DNA of 64,000 bases from Aphanomyces cochlioides (lineage: Eukaryota; Oomycota; Saprolegniomycetes; Saprolegniales; Verrucalvaceae). This document shows, one piece after another, positions 10,188 to 20,889 of the stretch (positions within the stretch are counted from its first letter, which is position 1; the number at the start of each line of letters is the position of its first letter). Below the pieces are notes generated by a model that saw only the letters and a list, made by a program, of their open reading frames with translations, had not been told where the DNA came from and did not search any database. A program made the position numbers and the translations under genes. The stretch is taken from contig JAHQRK010000021.1 of NCBI GenBank assembly GCA_019828595.1, forward strand, positions 992,001 through 1,056,000, written 5' to 3'.

Positions 10188-10528
10188 TCAATCTATCCAT
10201 TCCAAGTACCATACCCGTAACAGAACTACATGGTGTGTTTCTTGCACCGCTTCGTGGATGCTCACGAGGAGTAGAGGTTGCAACAAGCTCTACAGCACAC
10301 ACTGTGGTTAGTAGGATATTTCACACGATTTTGTTGGCAATATCAGCCGATACTGCCGTCGGTGCGGCAAACATCGCCAGAAAAAAGCTTATCATGCCTG
10401 GAACTGTCGGCGTGAATGTGGTTGTTCCTCAACAAATCCATAGAAATTCAGTTGGCAACGTACAAACGACGTCGGGACCTTTGAACATGTTTGATGACCA
10501 AGATCGTCAATTTAAGATTTGATCGACA
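10188..10528. other. Duplicated spacer, no gene
   Basis: Repeats the spacer at 8722-8990, with small indels, then leads into the third gene copy. Nothing else recognisable. Confidence 0.5.
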
Positions 10529-11231
10529 ATGTTGAAAGTACAACCACTGGAAGGTATCAAAGGACGCCTCGACGCTCAGTGTCATGGTTGTGGCATGTTT
10601 CCATTTGTGGGCGACATCTACGCTTCGACGATGAACAACCACTTTGTCATTTGCACAACGTGCGTCTTGTCGGGCCAATGGGCCCAGTCTCATGGATCAT
10701 TTGACGTCATCAGTGCCGACATCCCATCGCCTATTCGATGCACTCTGTGATGGCTGCAGCCGCTCTATCGATGCCTTGGGCTTTACGTCTGCCAAAGTGT
10801 TCAACTTCGATCTCTGTGTCGGATGCCATGCTACTGGCAAATGGACAAACACCCACGGACCGTTTGTCCAGCAGCCGTTCCTCTCGCCCAATATTCGATA
10901 CGATTCCCAATGCGACGGATGCCAAATGTTTCCCTTCCTCGGCGATTTGTACTTGTCGTCGCGCGACCCGGGCTATTGCTTGTGTGAAAGCTGCCACAAT
11001 TATTCGCAACAATTCGATTATTCGCATGGCCCATTTCAAATTGCGCCGATACCAGCATCGCATGTGTTCTTCAACTCCGTTTGCGACGGATGCAAAGGAG
11101 TCCTTCAAGGCGTCGGGTATGCTTCGTCGCGCGTGTTTAATTTCCACTTATGTCTCCCTTGTTCAAAAGACGAGAACGTGACAGCAAACAAAGGGCCATT
11201 TGTCCCGATGGTATTTCAACTGCAGATATAG
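10529..11231 (+). pseudogene. Third ZZ-like repeat gene, frameshifted and truncated
   Basis: Repeat 1 is read from ATG 10529 (QCHGCGMFPFVGDIYAS). Near 10735-10745 about five bases are missing relative to copies 1 and 2, and repeats 2-4 continue in another frame (ALCDGCSRSIDALGFTSAK to GPFVPMVF). The frame ends at 11231 before the Gln-rich linker, so repeat 5 is absent. The start also lacks the MNPQQQQ leader. Within repeats 2-4 every CxxC pair is preserved, so the break may be recent or a sequence error. Confidence 0.7.
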
Positions 11232-12545
11232 CTAAAGTCTGCATAAGCTCGATGAATTTGTCATGAATCTATCAAGACTCCAATGATCCTACAATTTCCA
11301 TGGTATAGAACAATGCCCGAGGCTTACCATTGAAGTGAAGGGTTCTAAACAAAAGCCCCTCGTTGATGGGGCCATCTAAAATTCGAGTCAAGGGGGTGCC
11401 CTTAAGCGGACATTACAACGACATCAATATTGCGCTGGATTCGATTCGTTCGGCATGAATGTCTTCTCACTACTGCCACTGGTTTCCTCTCCTTAATGAA
11501 AAAAAATGCAGTTCGCTGCTCCAACCGACGGAGGATGTCCTGGACGAACCCCCGCAACGACATCATGAGCCACCCAAGTTGACTTGCCCAAATCACAATT
11601 GCGCATCAGGTCATGATCGTCAACAAATCATTTGCCACGGTTGTGGGAAGTTTGAACTTGTCGTGAGGTATACACTGCACCTCCTTGAAGAACGAGCTCG
11701 ATGCCTTCAACAGAAATGGAATTTGTTCCTGCGATGATCCAAATTTTTTTCTGCTCGATGAGTGTCTCCTCAACAAAACGACATTTTGATTGCATGGAAT
11801 TACACTTTGATGGGTACATTTTTGTCTATTGGATGAAATTCATTTCAGCTGTTCGGACTAGTCTAGTAACTACTAAGTCAGCATAAAAGCTCATGAAATA
11901 GTGTACTGTTAATAGTACTATGGAGACGGCTTGATCACTTACTCCCCCCCCATGCCATAACCTTTCGAATGATCATCTTTGGATGCCATGGACTTGAATG
12001 GATAGCATAATAGCATGCAGCTATACAACTGGGCATTCTGTCCTTGAGGGTTAACTGGTACATGGAGCCCTCAATCGATTGAATGTCGGGGCTTTCATGG
12101 GCATAGAATAGGGGCATGGCTCAGTATAAATGTATACTAGTACTGAATAGCGGTCTTTAAGTCTAAAACATGTCACGACGTCAAAAATGTGGTCAATGGG
12201 CCTAATTTACCTCATCCCATCCAGGCAAGATCCATCGCATTTCTTCATTGGAGGAGTACTGCATGGCCGCGATGTCTTGGAAGTTCACTCAACATGGAGC
12301 TCAGCATGGTATCTCGTATTTTTTGTCAACCGACGGCTATCAAAATGTGCCTTCATGGAGGGGCAGTCGCTCTTGGCAACTGAATGACTTGGACATGGTG
12401 GAATTACTGTCAAATGCGGGATAGTAAGCAGTGGAAGTATAATAGTACTATCACTGTGTACTATCGAATGTGATGTGCTGCATGGCGAGAGGAAGTTCAG
12501 TAAAGCTGGATCAAGAGCGAACATCTCGATTTCTCAAGTGGCGGC
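11232..12545. other. Intergenic; possible scrap of a fourth ZZ-like repeat
   Basis: No intact gene. Around 11618-11660 a plus-strand frame reads ICHGCGKFELVVRY, which resembles the start of a type-A ZZ-like repeat and could be all that remains of a fourth copy. The rest (11740-12545) shows no recognised feature apart from being the 5' flank of the first receptor kinase. Confidence 0.3.
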
Positions 12546-14204
12546 ATGGACACCTGCAGCATCATCCTCTCGTCCGTGTCCTCGGTGTCAGCCTATTACC
12601 CGAGCTGTACGCTTGCAAAGACTATCGGGTCTGGTAAAGTGAACGTTGCGACGCTCAAGACTTCCGATTGTCTCGATTTGACATGCCAGACGCTGCTGAG
12701 CAGTATGGGCACCTATGAACTTGCTCTCGGCTCTTCGGTGAAATGCACGCTGACGGATACATCGACGGGGAAATCGCTCACCCTTTCAAATCTTACGACT
12801 GTATGTGATGGTATCACCGCTTCAAGCTCCGGTGGCGGTAGCAGCTTCACAATGCCCCCGTCGTACACGCTGCCAACCAATTCGCCGTATACGTTTTCAC
12901 CAAGCTCAGTCATGAACCCGTCATCAGCACCATCGACAATTTCCCCTTTCATTGCGCAGTATTTTCCAACCGAAGAGAAAAAGTCCTCCCACACGACGGT
13001 AATTGTCGTTTGTATCTGTGTGGCTGTCGTCGTTATTGCTATCGCCGCCATATTTGTTGTTCGCAATCGAAAGCGCAACAAGGCCCCGTTGCCACCTTCG
13101 TCTGCTCAGCCCTACGCGTCCAACCAGCCTTACGAAGCAGTCGTTGAAGACGGTCGATATTCGCAACATGCTACGACAGTCAGTTCGCATCCGTCTCGAA
13201 GCCATCATGCCACGACGAAAGGATCATCGAAAGGATCGACCAAAGGATTAACGAAAGGCACAGAAAGCACCCAAGCAAGCAGCACTGGGTACTCTGGTGA
13301 GCTCGATATGTGCGATTTGGAACTGCATCGCGTTGCGCGGAACGACGTGCATCTCATCAAAGTCATCGCCCAAGGAGCGTACGGTGAAGTCTGGCTGGGA
13401 GAGCACCTCGGCAGTACAATTGCCGTCAAGCGGCTCCTTCCTACCAAAGCCAAGCTTGCTGACGTTCAAAAGTTCATTTGGGAAATCCATCTCCTCTCCA
13501 AGTACGCCACGCCACATTGAATCGTCATATGTACTCGTATTTGTAGGATTGAGTGCCCCAACGTGGTCCAATTCCTTGGCGTTGCATGGACAAAGCCGTC
13601 AGATATGTTACTCCTGACAGAGTATATGGACGGCGGCGATTTACGCCAAGTCCTTGAGAGCAACCAGATCAAGAAGAAGTTTACATGGACGCACAAGCTC
13701 AAGTGCGCCTTGAGTATTGCTGAAGGTCTTGTCTTCCTTCACACGATGGACCCGAAGATTGTCCACCGTGATCTAAAATCCCGCAATGTTTTGCTCGACT
13801 CGTCGTTCAATGCCAAGATCACGGACTTTGGCATTGCCCGTGAAATCGACGACTCAACATTGACGGCAGGCATTGGGACCTACCGCTGGATTGCTCCGGA
13901 AGTCCTTCAAGATGGTCATTACTCGGAATCGGCGGACATTTTTAGCCTCGGTGTGATCTTGTCGGAGCTTGACACGGAGATCATCCCGTACTCCGACTTG
14001 CGCAATAATGCAGGGAAGCCATTCACCGATACAGCCATCATGGCCAAAGTCATGTCTGGCGAACTCAAGCCAAGCTTTACGCCTGATTGCCCCAGGTGGT
14101 ACGTCGAGTTTGCACTTGAATGCATGGCATTGGATCCTGAACTTCGACCACCAGCCATGAAAGCCGCATACCAAATCCGCAGTCACATTCAAGGCTTTAT
14201 ATAA
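12546..14204 (+). CDS. Elicitin-like receptor kinase 1 (537 aa, two exons)
   Basis: Exons 12546-13501 and 13547-14204 flank a 45-bp GT-AG intron in phase 2. Joining restores LLSK-IECPNVVQF. Residues 4-87 hold six cysteines (x16, x20, x4, x19, x19), the elicitin-like spacing with the invariant Cys-x4-Cys. A Ser/Thr/Pro-rich stalk (about 91-148) leads to a membrane helix (about 150-172) and a basic stop-transfer RNRKRNK. The kinase has a glycine loop (GAYGEVWLG), Lys295, HRD Asp394 in HRDLKSRNVLLD, DFG Asp412 and a WIAPE segment, all intact. It should be an active Ser/Thr kinase of the TKL group at the plasma membrane. Ligand and pathway are unknown. No signal peptide is visible, so a 5' exon may be missing. 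Two similar kinases follow. Confidence 0.85.
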
Positions 14205-14735
14205 AGTTAACCCTCGTCATGTCTGTTGCTATCGCCTTATCATCATGTTCACGCTTTTGCAATCTTGCTGGGCATCCGACAGATAACCTGAGCTAGGCCG
14301 TCGAGTGCTTATGAGCAGAGTTCCCTGGCTTCTAGCGCAGGGCCACGGAGCTTAGGGGCTATGTCTAGTAGGATGTTCCATCGCCAACAGTGATTGAATA
14401 GCGACAGACCAACAAACAGAGCTTGGAGTTCTTACTGCATTACACATTGATGGAATACAGTGGAACAATGCAACCAACTATGATGTTCTTCTTTCTCTTC
14501 ATCGTGATATGACGCTTGGATGGCCTGCGATCAGCAAATCTCATGTCGGAAATGCCCAAAGCATGATTCTCTCTTTGTTTATCCTGCTCTACATCTCATG
14601 CTCTTGTCCTTTGACGTAGAGGGTGACATTGCTTGCATGTGGCAGTGCAGAGTCGTGGTTCTGCCAAAGATAACCACCAGCTGGACACATTTTTCCGCAT
14701 GTCGGTCATTTCGAAATTCACCAGGTTGAGCAACC
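14205..14735. other. Spacer with a possible signal-peptide exon
   Basis: Mostly without features. A short frame at 14563-14619 reads MILSLFILLYISCSCPLT and stops. It has the look of a signal peptide and sits 116 bp upstream of the annotated start of kinase 2, so it might be a 5' exon joined by splicing. A second hydrophobic start (MQPTMMFFFLFIVI) lies at 14468-14512. Confidence 0.3.
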
Positions 14736-16269
14736 ATGAACTCAGTCGGTCCAGAGTACTATTGCGGCACGCTCTTTAACGGCCTCGGCTCTGGCTACAA
14801 CTCCACTTCATACTTTGATCAATGCTCGTTTCCGAAGGCGATTGCCGCATCCAAGGTTGACGTCGCACTCATCAAGCAAATCGATTGTACCGACAGAATG
14901 TGCCGCGCCGTGTTTCAGAGTTTGGAACAAACGAGTCGAATGGAGTATTACACGAATTGCACCTTGACAGACACGTCGACCTCGAAGAAGATATCGTTCC
15001 AAGAGGTGGTAAATCTCTGCGTGAACATTACAACAGTCGCTCCGTCGACGGCTCCAACACCAGGTGGCGCGGCTCCCAATACAGCAAACCCTGCATCGCC
15101 GTCAAGCTCGACAAACACGAGTAGTGGCAGCAACACTGGAACTGTTGCAGTGATTGCAGTGGCCATCGTCGTTGTTGTTGGCATCGTTGTCGGTGCTTTC
15201 GTCTACTTGCGAACAAGGAGGAAACCGCAGCCACCAACTGGAGACACTTATGTCAACATGAATACCACGAAGCAACCGCCACCAGCCATTGCCACCAAGG
15301 GAACAGCATCGACGATCCAAAGCTCTACCGGTAGTGCTAACCAGCAGTTCTCATTAGCACCAGGTCATGATCTCCGCGATCTGGAGCTGTATCGCATTCG
15401 AGCTGCCGACGTCCATCCGATTAAAGCCTTGTCCAAAGGAGCGTTCGGTGAAGTCTGGCTCGGTGAACTCTTTGGTGAACAAATCGCCATCAAGAAGTTG
15501 ATCTCGTCCAAAAACACAGAGGCCGATCAACAAAAGTTCACGTCGGAAATCCTGCTCCTTTCCAAGTGAGTCCCCACTAGCATCTATCTCCTCACCACTG
15601 CTTTTGATTAGGATTGAGTGTGCGTACGTGGTCAAGTTCATTGGCGTCGCATGGACATCACCCTTCGACATCATGCTGCTAACTGAGTTTATGGGTGGAG
15701 GGGATCTGCGCCAAGTCCTCGAGACCAACAAGAAGACGAAAAAGCTCACTTGGACACACAAGTTTGAATGTGCTTTGAATATCGCTGAAGGACTTGTCTT
15801 TCTGCACTCCATGGATCCAAGCATCATCCATCGTGATCTAAAGTCCCGCAACGTTCTGCTGGATTCATCATTCAATGCCAAGATCACGGACTTTGGCATT
15901 GCCCGTGAGATCGACGACTCGACATTGACGGCAGGCGTTGGCACGTACCGCTGGATTGCTCCGGAAGTCCTTCAAGATGGTCATTACTCGGAATCGGCGG
16001 ACATTTTTAGCCTGGGTGTGATTTTATCCGAGCTAGACACGGAGATCATCCCGTACTCCGACTTGCGCAATGCTGCCGGGAAACCGTTGATGGACACGGC
16101 GATCATGGCCAGAGTGATGTCTGGCGAGCTCAAGCCAAGCTTTACACCAGAATGTCCACGCTGGTTTGTTGAACTGGCCCATGGATGTCTCGAGCTAGAC
16201 CCATCCGAGCGCCCAACTGCAATGAAAGTTGCGTTCAATATTCGTAGTCGCATCCAAGGATTTATCTAA
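14736..16269 (+). CDS. Elicitin-like receptor kinase 2 (495 aa, two exons)
   Basis: Exons 14736-15565 and 15612-16269 with a 46-bp intron (GTGAGT...TTAG) at the same phase-2 position as its neighbours. Six ectodomain cysteines at residues 10-95 are spaced x19, x20, x4, x18, x19. A Ser/Thr-rich stalk and a membrane helix (VAVIAVAIVVVVGIVVGAFVYL) precede the kinase. Lys253, HRD Asp352 and DFG Asp370 are present. From the catalytic loop to PYSDLRN the protein is identical, or nearly so, to kinase 1, pointing to recent duplication or conversion. An in-frame TGA nine bases before the ATG means any signal-peptide exon must be spliced in right at the start. Predicted single-pass receptor-like kinase; ligand unknown. 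Confidence 0.85.
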
Positions 16270-16408
16270 AATGCAAAAGTGTTGTAAGTTGCTTGGGGTG
16301 CATGGATGTGGTAGCTGCTTGGAACACCATGTTACTGCTTGGAAACGCCAAAATATTGTTGCAAATAATGCTTGGACTCGCTAGCTTTGGGAGTCTTCGG
16401 GACTGGAT

Positions 16409-16858
16409 TTAGATTTCAATGGGTCCAGCATGGTTGCCGACCTTGTCATCGTTCTGATCGACCAAATCATCGAGAGGAATTTCGCGGGGATGGGACTTTA
16501 CTTTGATGTATTTGGCATTTTCAGACGCATGAAGGACCTTAAGAACGGTCGTCCGATTGACTTGCTTGTTTAAAGCCTCTTCAATTTTCCTAGTCGTCAT
16601 GCGGTCGACAATGGCATGATGCACAATCTGACGGGCGAGGTCTTCAGTCACCTTGGAAGGTCTGCCAAGCTTTTTCCCACTTGGTGGAGCGACTCGATTG
16701 CGCAAAGCTGTTCGCACAGCCTTCTCGCTTCGTTTGATTACTTTTGCAATGTACCGATTGGACTTTCCTTCGTCGTGGAGCGCAAACACAGCGCCAAGTT
16801 CACGCTCACCCAGTCGTGGCCCTTTTGGCATGTCACCGTCTGTCAAAAACGATTTCAT
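16409..16858 (-). pseudogene. Tc1/mariner transposase N-terminal fragment (HTH only)
   Basis: The 149-codon frame carries a bipartite helix-turn-helix: an N-terminal half (MPKGPRLGEREL... SNRYIAKVIKRSEKAVRTAL), the GRPSKVT linker typical of Tc1 transposases, and a second HTH (MTTRKIEEALNKQVNRTTVLKVL). The catalytic DDE half is absent. The frame ends in an acidic stretch at 16409, so it could not transpose. It may be a deletion relic or a domesticated DNA-binding protein. The start ATG 16858 precedes a second Met (MPKGPRL) that is equally plausible. No terminal repeats were found. Confidence 0.65.
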
Positions 16859-18471
16859 CTTGTCAGAATGAATGTTTTATCTTCAGATTTATATGTATTC
16901 AAAATTTGACTTGGTTAAGGTATGCAAATCTCCGTTAGATTGCCCTCATAGTGGATTTCGCTATGCCAAGCGAATATCTGGGGCGAGCTTGACTGTAGGG
17001 TTTTAGATACGATAGAGTAATCTACTTTTGGCAAGTTGCCCCCATGCGCTCGGGAAGACGAAGCATTTACTTAAACGTTCGTGGATAACGTTACTGTTTG
17101 ATAATTCAAGTGTTTTCATTGGTTAATATTTCTATATTACGTTAATAAGTGCTAATAATTGGCTAAAATTTTGTCTTTTTAACCAATCAATGTTTAATGC
17201 ATTCGATTTCACAGCCTCAGGTCAAAGCTCCCTGACACCAGCAACCCAATCCATGGCGTTTAGCAATTGAGTCAACGAAAAATAAATCCATGGGAGGCGA
17301 GGCAACGTTGATATCGAGGTTTCATTACAGTAGCTTTCGCATATTCTACAATGAAGTATCGACAAGTGGCATTCCATAGAGCATACATGTCATTGGCACG
17401 TGAAGTCAAAGAGACCTCTTCGTGAAGATGAGCAAGGCGCATGGTTTCAGCCATGTGAGCTTCGTTGTTTGCGTACTTTTGTCATCACCGCGGAGCCCAA
17501 TGTTAGTGCTTTCTTCGCCCTGGGCCTGAGCCTGTATCTCTTTGCGTACTGTTATGAGTCAAGCGGGAAATCTTGATGTCAGCAACGCAGAGCACAGTAC
17601 AATCTTGCCACTCCAATGTACTGTACTGGTATTGCTTGGGGCAATTGTCGACCATGCATAGTTTTCATACCGGTACTTGTAAGTGACGTCTTTCCTTGTG
17701 GATTCCACGCACCCACAACTGACGAAGATCGATGGTGTTGGTGAAACAGTGCGAAGGCCATCTCAACAGCTCAGACGCATTTTTGAGGGAAAAATATGAA
17801 AATTCACCAAACAGTACGGTAGAGGATATGCCCAAGAGTTCCGAAAGTACTCTATCATCCAAAATCTGGAGCTCTCAACATCTCGGGCCGCTCCTTGTCG
17901 TCGAGTTGACAATGGCGACAGCCGAATGAATCCATCCTGGGAAGAAATTAGCAATTCTTTTCGAGCATTGGTCTCTGAAAGGATATGGAATCCCATCAAG
18001 TTGATCTGGTAACAACGATGCGTGTCTGTTCAAGATCTCTTCACGGGACATTTGAAAATGATGAGATTTCACACACTCGAAATTTTTCAAAAATGCTAAA
18101 AAAATCACGAAATTGTCATCAATGGTATCAATTTTAGTATCAATTCGAAAAAAGAATAGAAAAATGCCAAAACTTATTTCATTTCTTTCGAAATAGTATG
18201 ATATATGACCCGTATGACAATCATGTACAGACGCCAAGGACATGGACGACAATGCTGGCTGTCTAGCGATTCCTGGAAACGAGACACGGAGGAAGACGGG
18301 CTCGCTTGCAGCTCTTTTGTCTCGCACTGGTCAGATCGATTGTCTCCACTATTGAGAACACACGGGAATACGGCGCACAGCCTGGCAGATGGTGGGCACT
18401 GAAATCAGCAACTCTTGTTTGTCACTGGAGGATTGAGGGGAGTTTGATTTCATAATTTGCAGGGAGCGAAG
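16859..18471. other. Intergenic, no gene supported
   Basis: About 1.6 kb. Positions 17090-17200 are A+T-rich and contain a short inverted pair (ATTGGTTAA at 17118, TTAACCAAT at about 17179). Minus-strand frames at 17600-18330 look open but carry no motif I recognise. A 3' splice-like 'ttgcag' lies 11 bp before the kinase 3 ATG and might end a leader intron. Confidence 0.4.
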
Positions 18472-19880
18472 ATGCAAACGACAGCTGCGCCTCCACTGTC
18501 GGCATCTTGTGCAGCGCTGAAAGAGCTGAACAAAACTCTGGCTGCAATAAGAACCGATGCACCATTGAGTGAAGTGGACAAATGCCAAGTGTTTCGAGCG
18601 CTCAGAGCCAATGTATCGTTCACACTCTACGACGTCGACAAAGACTGCGCCGATCCATTCTGCAGTAGTCTCTTGGCCGCTTTCCAAAGTGACAATAGCT
18701 CGACCATCCGTGAATGTGCTCAAGACAAACACATCTTTCCGATCGATTGTCCCAAGCCACCCAAGGACAAAAGCAACACAACTGTGATTGTGGTTGCCGT
18801 GTGCATCTCAGTAGCCGTAATAGCCACCGCTGTTGCAATTTATTATTACTGCCGCCACAAGAGACGCACCATGGTCGATCATTCGAAACAAGAAAATTAC
18901 ACCACGGTCGTCGCGAGCCCGACGATTGTTATTCCGCTTCCATCATTCACACATGAATTGGATCTGTATGACCTGGCCGATTTCAAAGTCCCTTTTCATG
19001 AAGTCAAGATGATTCAACCATTAGCACAAGGAGCGTTTGGTGAAGTTTGGTTTGGCCAGTATCAAGGCGAACGCATCGCCGTCAAGAAACTTCTTTCAGC
19101 GATGCAATCGCAGGAAGTGCAATTTTTTATTTGGGAAATCTTTCTCCTGTCCAAGTACGCAGCGCCTTGTTTGGATCGAGTTTATCTTGTCTGTGTAGGA
19201 TTACTTCGCCGTACGTTGTCGCATTCAGAGGCGTGACTTGGGATGTTTCGCCCGCTGGCATTATGCTCTTGATCGAATACATGGATGGAGGCGATTTACT
19301 CAACGCGCTGAGTTCCAATGCATCTACAAAGCGACTGACCTGGGAAGACAAACTCGTGGCCGCACTTGATGTCGCACAAGGTCTGGTCTACATGCATTCG
19401 CTCGATCCAATTGTTATCCACCGCGACCTCAAGTCGCGCAACGTTATGCTCGATTCCTCAGGCCATGCAAAAATCACAGATTTTGGCGTTGCTAGAGAAA
19501 CCAACGACGCAACCATGACGGTAGGTATTGGTACATATCGATGGATGGCTCCAGAAGTGCTCATGAGCGGCCACTACTCGGAACTAGCAGATATTTTCAG
19601 TTTTGGGGTCATTCTCTCGGAGATCAGCTCGGAAGTTATTCCATACAGCGACTTGACCCGAGACAATCGGTCGTTGACCGACGCTGCTATTATTTCCCAA
19701 GTCATGGAGGGTAAATTGCGCCCTTCGTTTGACCCAAGAACGCCCAAATGGTTTGTCAACTTGAGTCTCCAATGTCTATCGTTTGATGCCAGCAATCGAC
19801 CGACGGCCATGAAAGTCGCATATGAACTCAAAACTGCTATTGCGGACTTGTCCAAAGATGTCCAAGCTGGATTTGTTTAG
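18472..19880 (+). CDS. Elicitin-like receptor kinase 3 (454 aa, two exons)
   Basis: Exons 18472-19154 and 19199-19880 with a 44-bp intron at the conserved phase-2 site. Ectodomain cysteines at residues 13-93 are spaced x24, x20, x4, x17, x10; the Cys-x4-Cys (DCADPFC) is kept but the last loop is short. There is almost no stalk. A membrane helix (TTVIVVAVCISVAVIATAVAIYYYC) and basic HKRR follow. The kinase shows GAFGEVWFG, Lys205, HRD Asp304, DFG Asp322 and WMAPE, all intact. It is the most diverged of the three kinases and may be the oldest. An ATTAAATAAA-like polyadenylation signal follows the stop near 19909. No signal peptide is seen at the annotated start. Confidence 0.85.
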
Positions 19881-19944
19881 GAAATAGTTTGCCAGCAACT
19901 TTTTGATTCATTAAATAAACACGACATCGTACTAAACTGCATGG

Positions 19945-20571
19945 TCAGACGCGAACTATGTCTGATGAGTTATTCAAGTCCAAGCGCGCCAACATTGCTT
20001 CGATCGCATCTTTTTCGGCGTGGACTGGGAGACCAAATGTCATGTGGCATGGTTTGTTGGATTCTTGCAGCATGCGTCCAATTTGGTCCATGGAGAGATT
20101 ATCCACATTGATATTGTTGATCATGACAAGTTCATAGTCCGTGGTCACGCCGGCTTTTTCTAGTTCGCCCGCGGGTGGAATACTCTTGACCATAACGGGT
20201 TGCGGCCGCGGGAGAAACTCCAAAGTCTGAGGTTGCCCAGCCTCACGGCCAGATTTCAACACAACCATCATCTCTTGGTAGTTTTCGGCAGTGACTGGTA
20301 TGCCGTTGACAGTATGAAGCAGATATTTCGTTTTGATCGAGTCGATTTGCTTGGTCACACGGCGAACGTACACTTTCTTCGCAAAAAAATCGATCGCAAA
20401 GATAATACCGAGCTCGCCTTCCTTCCAGACATGTGAGATTGGCTTGGCATCAGACAGGTCTGGACGAACGAGCTCCAGGCCGACGTTTTCTCCGCACCAA
20501 ATGTACTCAATGATGGCTGGAGTGTCGTCAATTTCAGAGCTGTAGCTCACACGAGACGCCGTCGTTGACAT
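19945..20571 (-). CDS. PDZ-like domain protein (208 aa)
   Basis: The start is the first ATG in the frame, at 20571 (MSTTASRVSYSS). Two segments resemble PDZ folds. Residues about 25-125 include GLELV, a strand-rich stretch and LLHTVNGIPVTAENYQEMM. Residues about 130-190 include SIPPAGELEKAGV, ELVMINNINVDNLSMDQIG and a final MTFGLP strand. The VNG and INN turns with following 'helix' segments are typical of PDZ carboxylate-binding modules, which bind protein C-termini. There is no signal or membrane helix. It lies tail-to-tail with kinase 3, their stops 64 bp apart. A scaffold role is inference from the domain only. Confidence 0.65.
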   Translation of the reverse strand: MSTTASRVSYSSEIDDTPAIIEYIWCGENVGLELVRPDLSDAKPISHVWKEGELGIIFAIDFFAKKVYVRRVTKQIDSIKTKYLLHTVNGIPVTAENYQEMMVVLKSGREAGQPQTLEFLPRPQPVMVKSIPPAGELEKAGVTTDYELVMINNINVDNLSMDQIGRMLQESNKPCHMTFGLPVHAEKDAIEAMLARLDLNNSSDIVRV

Positions 20572-20889
20572 GATGGATCGAATTGGATTTTGGCTGTCGT
20601 TTGACTGCAACTGGAGTGGCTGAAGTTGTGACCAAATTTGACAACCAACTGGTTTTCGCAATGGTAAATATCAACTTTAAGAGGTTTTCTCTCCACCTGG
20701 ACCAATCACGTGCAAAGATTCAGACGGATGTCGACCATCAGATCGTCAAAACCTCTTAGATTTTATAAAGTCAATGACGAATTTGTCCTACTGTACAGTG
20801 TACATATAAAAATTCTCTCTTGCAATCGTGACCATCCATCAAATGGAGATTCAAAAAGTACACAATATCGGCATGCATTTAATATCATT

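Noticed and set aside
13854..14192. Minus-strand frames opposite the kinase exons (also 15354-15944)
   Set aside because: They are shadows of strongly codon-biased kinase exons, with no motif of their own.
17600..18330. Minus-strand open frames as a host gene
   Set aside because: No domain, no convincing start or splice structure, and low coding character; left as intergenic.
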